Positions 1 through 6,072 of a stretch of 16,287 nucleotides of DNA are shown piece by piece (the stretch's first letter is position 1; every line of letters starts with the position of its first letter). The stretch is from contig JAJFUG010000147.1 of NCBI GenBank assembly GCA_021372515.1, positions 1 to 16,287 of the forward strand, in the 5' to 3' direction. The translations under genes and the position numbers were made by a program. The notes under the pieces are model-generated. The model searched no databases, was not told where the DNA came from, and saw only the letters and a program-made list of their open reading frames with translations. This stretch comes from a bacterium (GTDB taxonomy: Bacteria; Gemmatimonadota; Glassbacteria; GWA2-58-10).

Positions 1-93
1 CTCGGCTTTCCCGCGCGTGTCCTGGGCTGGCGACCGGCCCGCTGAGCGAGTCTTAGTCCCTTCCGGCTTTCCTCTTCCCGGGCGCGGCTTGTT
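1..93. repeat. Direct repeat copy (in RluA C-terminal tail), cut by window edge
   Basis: This 93-bp stretch closely matches 166-258, with a 165-bp period (exactly 55 codons). In the minus-strand protein it encodes a 30-residue unit of the type KPRPGRGKPEG...RGKAE. Because this copy touches the window edge, further copies may follow outside. Confidence 0.85.
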
Positions 94-1032
94 GTCAGTC
101 TCAGTCCAAGGCTGTTCTGTCTTTTCCGCACGATAGAAGCGCTTGTACCCCTGATCGCCGCCGGGCTCGGCTTTCCCGCGCGGGATCCGGGACGGCGTAT
201 GGCCCGCCGGGCGAGTCTTTTTCCCCTCCGGCTTTCCTCTTCCCGGCTGCGGCTTGTCTTGAGGCTCGGGACGCGGGCTTTCCGGCCTCTCGGTCTCCAG
301 GCTGACCGATATCCCCTGGCGCCCGTCTTTCCGGGCCGGCGCGCCGAGCAGGCTTTCGAAATACTCCGGCGCCGGGGTCTCGAAAGAGAGTGTCTTGCCG
401 CTTACCGGGTGACGGAAACTGAGCGCGGCGGCGTGCAGGGCCAGGCGCTTGTGCGATTTGTCCGGCAGGCCGTACTTGGAGTCACCCACCACCGGGTGGC
501 CGATATCGGCCAGGTGCACCCGAATCTGGTTCTTCCGCCCGGTCTGCGGGTCCACCTCGAGCAGCGAATGGTCCCGTCCCAGGCGCAGCACCCGGTAGCC
601 GGTGTGCGAGAGCTTGCCCTTGGCGGCGTCATCGGTCGAGTAGACCACCCCGGCCGTGTTTTCGGCCAGGTAGCTGGTGATCGTGTCCTGCTCTTTCTCG
701 CAGCGCCCATGCACGATGGCCAGGTATTTCTTGTGTGTCTGGCGCCAGTTGCCCTGCAGGGCGGTCTTGGCTTTCATGTTCCGGGCGAACACGAGCAGGC
801 CCGAGGTGTCACGGTCCAGGCGGTGCACGATGAACACCCGGTCGCGCGACCAGGCGATCCCCTTGCGGACATAGTCGGTCAGGGCGTAGTAGACTGTGCG
901 GGTCTTTTCCTTTTGCGTGCCCATTGTCAGCATGCCGGCGGGCTTGTCCACCACCAGGATATCGTCGTCCTCGTGCAGCACGAGCAATCCCTTGGGTAGA
1001 AACCGCCGGTTGGGTTTGGATTTCCCGGTCAT
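1..1032 (-). CDS. RluA-family RNA pseudouridine synthase, 3' end outside window
   Basis: This enzyme converts a specific uridine in rRNA or tRNA to pseudouridine in the cytoplasm. The catalytic core spans about residues 12-230. It opens with the family motif VVDKPAGML and contains HRLDRDTSG at residues 70-78, where D73 is the expected catalytic aspartate. It also shows the downstream RKNQIRVHLADIGHPVVGD block typical of the family. There is no N-terminal S4 domain, so it resembles the short RluA/RluC-like subfamily; the target uridine cannot be read from sequence. The ATG at 1032 has an AGGA 8 nt upstream. After the core, a basic Pro/Gly/Lys-rich tail runs at least from residue 235 to the window edge (residue 344, still open). 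It carries a 30-residue unit twice (260-289 and 315-344), which the usual family members lack. The gene lies 50 bp downstream of the TauE-like gene on the same strand and is probably co-transcribed with it. Confidence 0.9.
   Translation of the reverse strand, partial: MTGKSKPNRRFLPKGLLVLHEDDDILVVDKPAGMLTMGTQKEKTRTVYYALTDYVRKGIAWSRDRVFIVHRLDRDTSGLLVFARNMKAKTALQGNWRQTHKKYLAIVHGRCEKEQDTITSYLAENTAGVVYSTDDAAKGKLSHTGYRVLRLGRDHSLLEVDPQTGRKNQIRVHLADIGHPVVGDSKYGLPDKSHKRLALHAAALSFRHPVSGKTLSFETPAPEYFESLLGAPARKDGRQGISVSLETERPESPRPEPQDKPQPGRGKPEGKKTRPAGHTPSRIPRGKAEPGGDQGYKRFYRAEKTEQPWTETDNKPRPGRGKPEGTKTRSAGRSPAQDTRGKAE
166..258. repeat. Direct repeat copy (in RluA C-terminal tail)
   Basis: Second visible copy of the 93-bp repeat, in frame with the copy at 1-93. 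It encodes the unit KPQPGRGKPEG...RGKAE. Differences between the copies are scattered point changes without frame shifts, which fits a protein-coding repeat under purifying or compositional constraint. Confidence 0.85.
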
Positions 1033-1082
1033 AGTTGTGGTCCTGTCGTTTAGGTTAAGATAAAGAGTTTGGCCGGAGGGCC

Positions 1083-1442
1083 CTATTTTTTCAGCCAAAG
1101 GTAGAGCGCCAGGCCGGCCAGGACAAAGGCGAACACGCTCTTGAACGTCCCGGTGGAGATACGCTCCACCAGGCGCGCCCCCACCTGCGCCCCGATCACA
1201 CCGCCCAGGCCCAGCAGCAACCCGTAGCGCCAGTCCACATTCGCCAGCTTGTTGTGCGCCGCCAGGGCCGAGATCGAGATGATCAATATCCCCAGGAACG
1301 AGGTCCCCACCGCTTTCTGCGCGCTGAACCCCAGATAGAGCAGGATCGGCACCATCAGGAAACCCCCGCCCAGGCCGGTGAACGAGGCGGCCAGGCCCAC
1401 CAGCACACCGGCCCCCAGAATAGCCAGCGACACGCCGGTCAT
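1083..1442 (-). CDS. Half-length TauE/SafE-type membrane permease
   Basis: This is a small integral membrane protein of the TauE/SafE (sulfite/organosulfur anion exporter) family. At 119 residues it is about half the usual 250, so it would provide one repeat of four to five membrane segments and would have to dimerise. Visible family signatures are SFTGLGGGFLMVPILL near residues 20-35, the AVGTSFLGI segment, and GAQVGARL near 84-91. Hydrophobic segments fall at about 4-20, 24-38, 45-62, 72-88 and 99-116. I chose the ATG at 1442 because GGGAG lies 7 nt upstream. The frame stays open to an ATG at 1493, but that start would place the ribosome-binding site inside the gene. The substrate is unknown. 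The gene precedes the pseudouridine synthase on the same strand. Confidence 0.8.
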   Translation of the reverse strand: MTGVSLAILGAGVLVGLAASFTGLGGGFLMVPILLYLGFSAQKAVGTSFLGILIISISALAAHNKLANVDWRYGLLLGLGGVIGAQVGARLVERISTGTFKSVFAFVLAGLALYLWLKK

Positions 1443-1550
1443 AGCCATACTCCCTTCGTTGAAAGATGGAAACAGTACGACATTCAATTTCAAAACTAAC
1501 GTAAACCGCCCTTCGGCCGCAATGAAAGCCCTCCGAAAGCCCGCCGACTG

Positions 1551-1580
1551 TTGACTGCAACACCGTTAAAGTAGTATAAT
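1551..1580 (+). promoter_or_regulatory. Sigma70-type promoter for the outer-membrane protein gene
   Basis: TTGACT at 1551-1556 and a perfect TATAAT at 1575-1580 are separated by 18 bp in an otherwise GC-rich setting. Initiation would fall near 1587, leaving a leader of about 84 nt before the ATG at 1671. Confidence 0.7.
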
Positions 1581-1670
1581 TTTGTTTTACGGCAGGAATT
1601 ACCGCTACCTGGGGCCACCGCGCCGGAAACACCCGGCGCTTTCGATAAACCAGTCGCAACGGAGTGTCGC

Positions 1671-2585
1671 ATGAACCAGAGCTACAGAAAGCTTGCCCTG
1701 ATGGTCCTTCTGGCAGTCCTGGCGCTCACCGTCTTTTCCGGTAGCCTTCTGGCCGGTGAAAAGGGCCATTACGTGCCCGGGGTCGAGGGGATCAAGGCCG
1801 CCAGCCTTCCCCCGCCCGGAGTCTACTGGCGCAGCTACAACATTTTCTACAACTCCAGCTCACTGCGCGACGGCAACGGCGATGAGCTGCCGGTGAATTT
1901 TGATGTCAGCGTGTTCGCCACGGCCAACCGTTTCATCTGGATGACGGACAAGAAAGTGCTGGGTGGGTTCTTCGGGGTGGACGCGATCATTCCGCTGGTG
2001 AGCACGGATATCAAGATCGGCGCGCTGGGCGTGGATGACAGCCAGTTCTCGCTGGGTGACATATTCTTCGAATCGACCCTCTCCTGGCACGGCCCGCGCT
2101 ACGATGTCGGGCTGGGTCTGGGCTGGTACGCCCCGACAGGCAAGTACGACAAGACCGAGCCGGCCAGCGCCGGGATGGATTTCTGGACCACCATGCTGAC
2201 TTTCGGCGCCACGGCCTACCTGGACCAGGGACGCCTGTGGAGCCTGAGCGCCCTGGGACGCTACGAGATCAACAGCGAGAAGGGTGATACGAAGGTGAAG
2301 CCGGGCCAGGATTTCCTGTTCGAGTACGGCCTGTCGCGCTCGGTGGCCAAGATCTGGGACCTCGGCCTGAGCGGTTACTGTCTCTGGCAGACCACCGATG
2401 ACAGCGGCAAGGACATGAACTGGGACGCCAGCGTGCACGACCGGGTGTTCGCCCTGGGGCCGGAGGTGAGTGTGTTCCTCCCGCCGGCCAAGGGGTTCCT
2501 GTCGCTGCGCACCCTGTTTGAGACCGGGGCGCGCGACCGCTCGCAGGGTAACGCCGTGACCGTGACTTTCACCAAGATATTCTGA
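1671..2585 (+). CDS. Outer-membrane beta-barrel, MetA-pathway/phenol-degradation transporter-like
   Basis: Predicted outer-membrane protein of 304 residues. Residues 1-28 form a Sec signal peptide (basic start, hydrophobic stretch, cleavage near SLLA/GEKG). The mature protein alternates short amphipathic strands with Asp/Gly/Asn turns and ends in phenylalanine (TFTKIF), the usual beta-barrel assembly signal. Features such as LPPPGVYWRSYN near the mature N-terminus, GLGWYAPTGKY mid-chain and paired strands ending in a family-like barrel suggest the Phenol_MetA_deg (MetA-pathway) group. Members of that group are annotated as transporters, mostly without proven substrates. GGAG lies 6 nt before the ATG. 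The gene stands alone, with its own promoter upstream and a strong hairpin terminator downstream. I am confident of a barrel and less so of the exact family. Confidence 0.78.
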   Translation: MNQSYRKLALMVLLAVLALTVFSGSLLAGEKGHYVPGVEGIKAASLPPPGVYWRSYNIFYNSSSLRDGNGDELPVNFDVSVFATANRFIWMTDKKVLGGFFGVDAIIPLVSTDIKIGALGVDDSQFSLGDIFFESTLSWHGPRYDVGLGLGWYAPTGKYDKTEPASAGMDFWTTMLTFGATAYLDQGRLWSLSALGRYEINSEKGDTKVKPGQDFLFEYGLSRSVAKIWDLGLSGYCLWQTTDDSGKDMNWDASVHDRVFALGPEVSVFLPPAKGFLSLRTLFETGARDRSQGNAVTVTFTKIF

Positions 2586-2611
2586 GGCAGCCGGGACAGG
2601 CTTGAAAGCTG

Positions 2612-2657
2612 AAGGGCCGGGGGAGCGCCGAAACCAGAGCGCTCCGCCCGGCCCTTT
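2612..2657 (+). terminator. Rho-independent terminator
   Basis: The stem GGGCCGGGGGAGCGC (2614-2628) pairs with 2639-2654 over 15 bp with one bulged G and a 10-nt loop, flanked by AA/TT and followed by TTTGCTTT. It lies between two convergent genes and may act in both directions. Confidence 0.85.
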
Positions 2658-2691
2658 GCTTTCCGGCGGGGAAACGGGTTGCGGCCCGGGC

Positions 2692-5600
2692 TCAGAAATT
2701 ACGCACCAGGCGGATGCCGCAATCCGGGTAGCGCAGCTTGGGCAGGCTGCGGTTTCGGTGGAAGCCCCGGGCGAAGAGGGTGGAACCGCGCCAGGAACCG
2801 CCGCGGATGACTTTTTCGGTGCCGGTTGGGTTGCCGGTGGGGTTGAAAGTCTGTTCCGGGTTGTAGTCGCCGTTCCAGTCGTTGATCCACTCCATCACGT
2901 TGCCGACCAGGTTGTTCACGCCTTCCGGGCTGTTGCCGGACGGGAAAGAGCCGATCGGGGAGCAGTAGCGGTAACCGTCCGACTCGTCGAAATACGGGCT
3001 GTGGCTCTGGCCGTGGTTGGCCCGGCTGCCGTCCCAGTTGTCGCCCCAGGGGTAGACCCGTCCGGCCTGGCCGCGTGTGACATATTCCCACTGGGCCTCG
3101 GAGGGAAGTGTCTTGGCGCGGTACTTGGCATAGGCAGAGGCCTCGAACCAGTTCACCCCGATCACGGGCGAGTTGGGCTGGTTGGAGTAGGGATCGCTCT
3201 CCCAGGGGGCGCTGCCGGAGCCCCAGTACATGGGCTTGGGGTCATCGGTCTTGAAATTCTGCTCGTTGCTGGTCTGGCGCCACTGCCAGCCCTCGGCGGT
3301 CCAGAATGCCTGGTTGTCGTAGCCCCCGGCGTCGACAAACTGCTTGTACTCCTGGTTCGTCACCTCGTAGGCGTCCATGTAGAAACTTGTCAGGGTGATC
3401 CGCCGCACCGGCTCGAACTCTCCGGCCTTGCCCATGTCGAACAAGCCGCCGGGGATGAAGACCTCGTGGGTGGTCACCACGCTGGAGTCGGGGTTGAGGC
3501 CCACGCCGGTCACGTTCAGCGAGTCGACCGGACGGAGCTGGTCGTTGGAGAGGATCACCACCGCCGAGTTGGCCGTGTCGGCGATCAGCGGCGTGAACGT
3601 GACGATGATGGTCTGCTGCCCGCCGGGCGCGACATTCACCTTGTTGGGCAGGGCCTTGTATTCCGAGCGCACGGGGTTGATCCCGGTCACCCGCAGGGTG
3701 TCCTTGCCCAGGTTGCCGATCACGAAAGTGCGGCTCGTGGAAAGCTGCAACAGCGATGAGCCCAGGTCGAGGAAGCGCGTGGACAGGGTCATCAGGGCCA
3801 CCTTGGAGGTGGTGTCCACTGCGGCGCCGGTCAGCTTGACAGTCAGACTGGGATTGGTCGGGTCGTTGCTGACCACGGTCAGGGTGCCCTGGATCAACCC
3901 GAGGCTGGTCGGGGAGAATACCACCTGGACATTCCCTGAATTCCCGGCCGTCACTTTCAGGTTGGGGGAGCTGACAGAGAACGCACTCGGGGCGGCAGAC
4001 AGAGAGGTGATAGAGAGTTCTCCCACACCCGCGTTGGTGAAAGTCAGGGGATAGCTGGAGGAGCTGCCCAGGACCACGGAGCCGAAATCGAGCGCGCTCT
4101 GGCTGATTTGCATCGCGGGCAGGGGCGGCACCGTGCCCTCGCCGCTCAGCGGCACTTGCACCGAGTCGCGTCCCAGAACGTTTGTGCTCATCTGAAGCAC
4201 ACCGCTCACCGGGCCCACGGCGTTCGGGGCGAACTCCACCTCGATACGGGTCGAATCGTGCGAGGCTATGTTGTACACGCTGTTCACCACTCTGAACACG
4301 CTGGGGCTGGCGCTAAGCTGCGAGACCGTGAGGGTGATCGCAGTCGGGTTGACCACGTAGATCCATTTGCGCAGGCTCTTGCTGCTCTGCACCTGCCCGA
4401 ATTGCAGGCTGTCGGGATTGATCCGGATTTCGGTGGGCGGAGTGGTGGTCACGTTGGCCTTGAGCGGCACCTGCAGCCGTGTCTGGAGCGGGTCGCTGTT
4501 GTAGATGGTGAGCTGCGATTGCACTGTCCCCAACCCGGCGGTCTTGAATATCACCGTGTAGCCGCGTGACTGCCCCGGGGCCAGCAAATCCCCGCTGAAC
4601 TGCGAGCTGAACAGGGCGTTGCCGAACTGGAACGCCGTTATGATGAGGGTGTCGCGCCCCGTGTTCGTGATGGTCAGAGTCTTGAACACGGTGCTGTCCA
4701 GGAACACCCGCCCGAAATCCAGGCTCGTTGGGGAGACCTGGATGCCGGAGAGCTGGTTGGTGAATCCGCTGCCGGTCATCGGCACGGCGAGCGAGGGCGC
4801 GTTGGCGGCGTTGCTGGTCACGGTGAGCTGGGCGTTATGCTGGAGTGTGTCCTCCGGCCAGAAAGTCACGATCATCTCGAAACCCACGCCCGGCGGCAGG
4901 CTGGCCTGGGTCTGGTTGAACTTGAAAGCGCTGTCGCTCGAGACCATGGACAGGATTTTCAGGGTATCGGTGCCGGTATTGTTGAGGGTCAGTTTCTGGT
5001 TGGCGCTGTTACCGGATCGCACCGGGCCGAAACTAAGGCTGGTGGGCTTGGCCTCGATATTGGCCTTTCCGCGCACCGAGGCCGAACCGCTCAGGTTCAC
5101 CACGAGAGTGGGGTTGACACTGTCGCTGCTGGTGATGGTCAGCGTGGCGTTGAAAGTGCCGGCCGCGACCGGAGTGAACAGGATCGGGATATAGGCCAGG
5201 CTGTCTGGGTCGAGGCTAATGGACGTGACCGTGGAGGTGAAAAGCCCGCTCGAAAAGGTGAGCTGGGAGACGGTCAAGGTGGCGCTGCCCAGGTTGCTCA
5301 GGACCAGGTTGATCGTTTTGCTGTTGCCGATGAACAGCGGGCCGAAATCCAGGCTCTTGTTCAGCAGTACAAGCTGCGCGCCGGTCGCGAGCATCACGAA
5401 ATCCTGGCCCGCGGCCGCCGTGGTTGTCAGCTCCAGGTTGTGCGAGCCGGGGTTGAAAGTGAAGCCGCTCCGGAGCGGGACCACCCGGTACAGTCCGCTG
5501 CCCAGATTGGTGAATTTGTAGGCGCCGGTGCTGTCGGTGAGCACGGAGGTGCTGTCATCGCCGGTAAGACGGAGTTCGACCCCTTTCGCTCCGCTGCCCG

Positions 5601-5739
5601 CGCGGGTCACCTTTCCGCTGATCGCCAGGTCGTTGATCTCCGGGGGGGCGGCCGGAGTGTGCTGGCAACGGGTAAAAAGGATCACAAGCGAAAGGACCAG
5701 CGAGATGGCCCAGGCAATTTTTTTCACTTTCAGGTACAT
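2692..5739 (-). CDS. Envelope-anchored protein: six ASH/Ig-like repeats plus SUMF1/FGE-like domain
   Basis: A 1015-residue exported protein. Residues 1-24 form a basic plus hydrophobic leader followed by C25. The context LFTRC is a poor lipobox (Arg at -1), so it may be a lipoprotein or simply membrane-anchored. Residues about 38-115 form a carboxypeptidase-regulatory-like beta-sandwich. Six ASH/Hydin-type Ig-like repeats of about 98 residues follow at roughly 122-219, 227-324, 333-429, 437-534, 543-640 and 650-747. Each starts with a SLDFG-like strand and ends in a LSGSA/LTGAA-like strand. Residues 758-1015 are a SUMF1/FGE-sulfatase-like fold (FIPGGLFDMG, YEVTNQEYKQF, LPSEAQWEYVTRG, YPWGDNWDG, GNVMEWINDW, RGGSW). 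The positions after RGGSW hold no cysteine pair, so formylglycine-generating activity is unlikely. The ATG at 5739 directly precedes the signal; GGAG lies 13 nt upstream, which is long. An upstream in-frame GTG at 5832 would bury the signal behind 31 polar residues. Confidence 0.85.
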   Translation of the reverse strand: MYLKVKKIAWAISLVLSLVILFTRCQHTPAAPPEINDLAISGKVTRAGSGAKGVELRLTGDDSTSVLTDSTGAYKFTNLGSGLYRVVPLRSGFTFNPGSHNLELTTTAAAGQDFVMLATGAQLVLLNKSLDFGPLFIGNSKTINLVLSNLGSATLTVSQLTFSSGLFTSTVTSISLDPDSLAYIPILFTPVAAGTFNATLTITSSDSVNPTLVVNLSGSASVRGKANIEAKPTSLSFGPVRSGNSANQKLTLNNTGTDTLKILSMVSSDSAFKFNQTQASLPPGVGFEMIVTFWPEDTLQHNAQLTVTSNAANAPSLAVPMTGSGFTNQLSGIQVSPTSLDFGRVFLDSTVFKTLTITNTGRDTLIITAFQFGNALFSSQFSGDLLAPGQSRGYTVIFKTAGLGTVQSQLTIYNSDPLQTRLQVPLKANVTTTPPTEIRINPDSLQFGQVQSSKSLRKWIYVVNPTAITLTVSQLSASPSVFRVVNSVYNIASHDSTRIEVEFAPNAVGPVSGVLQMSTNVLGRDSVQVPLSGEGTVPPLPAMQISQSALDFGSVVLGSSSSYPLTFTNAGVGELSITSLSAAPSAFSVSSPNLKVTAGNSGNVQVVFSPTSLGLIQGTLTVVSNDPTNPSLTVKLTGAAVDTTSKVALMTLSTRFLDLGSSLLQLSTSRTFVIGNLGKDTLRVTGINPVRSEYKALPNKVNVAPGGQQTIIVTFTPLIADTANSAVVILSNDQLRPVDSLNVTGVGLNPDSSVVTTHEVFIPGGLFDMGKAGEFEPVRRITLTSFYMDAYEVTNQEYKQFVDAGGYDNQAFWTAEGWQWRQTSNEQNFKTDDPKPMYWGSGSAPWESDPYSNQPNSPVIGVNWFEASAYAKYRAKTLPSEAQWEYVTRGQAGRVYPWGDNWDGSRANHGQSHSPYFDESDGYRYCSPIGSFPSGNSPEGVNNLVGNVMEWINDWNGDYNPEQTFNPTGNPTGTEKVIRGGSWRGSTLFARGFHRNRSLPKLRYPDCGIRLVRNF

Positions 5740-6072
5740 GGGTAATGAGAATCTCCGTTTGTCTGGTTCGGGCCCGGCAATTTTTTCCTGCTTAAGCCGA
5801 AGAGTGTTGGAGAGTTTTCTTTTCTTTCTCACTCAGCCCTGAACTCGCCGGGCCCGGCGCAACCGCCATTGAGGAGCCGCGATACGTAATGCGTGGCGCT
5901 TTGCGCCCGACAGTGGATTAGCAATCTTCGTGCCCGAGGCTGGTGATTATCGTGAGAAATCGGAAAGGGGCTGGTTTGCCGGGGAGTCGGGGGAGCGAGT
6001 CCGGAACGAAACGCGGGGGACGCACCGTGCGCCCCCCGCTCCATTGTCGGTCCCGCACCGGCAGTGCGGGTT
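5740..6072. other. Intergenic region between two minus-strand genes
   Basis: No gene is supported here. It holds the terminator hairpins of the mannosidase gene (6005-6039 and 6052-6070), a perfect 14-bp palindrome CGCCGGGCCCGGCG at 5846-5859, and the leader of the repeat protein. The first 93 bases are open in frame with that protein (from a GTG at 5832), but the predicted product is charged and precedes the signal peptide, so I treat it as leader. I see no convincing promoter. Confidence 0.5.
6005..6039 (-). terminator. Terminator of the GH38 gene
   Basis: The inverted repeat at 6013-6039 (GCGGGGG...CCCCCGC arms with one mismatch and a tiny loop) is followed on the minus strand by GTTTCGTT. 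A second perfect 7-bp hairpin (CCCGCAC/GTGCGGG, 6052-6070) sits immediately after the stop codon without a U-tract and may stabilise the 3' end. Confidence 0.6.

Noticed and set aside
199-999. 266-codon plus-strand open frame
   Set aside because: It lies antisense to the pseudouridine synthase, whose catalytic motifs are intact. Long antisense frames are common in GC-rich genes.
2602-3759. 385-codon plus-strand open frame, plus others to 5842
   Set aside because: They are opposite the ASH/SUMF1 gene. The products are Gly/Val/Ala/His-rich with no domain, and the 2602 frame begins inside the terminator region.
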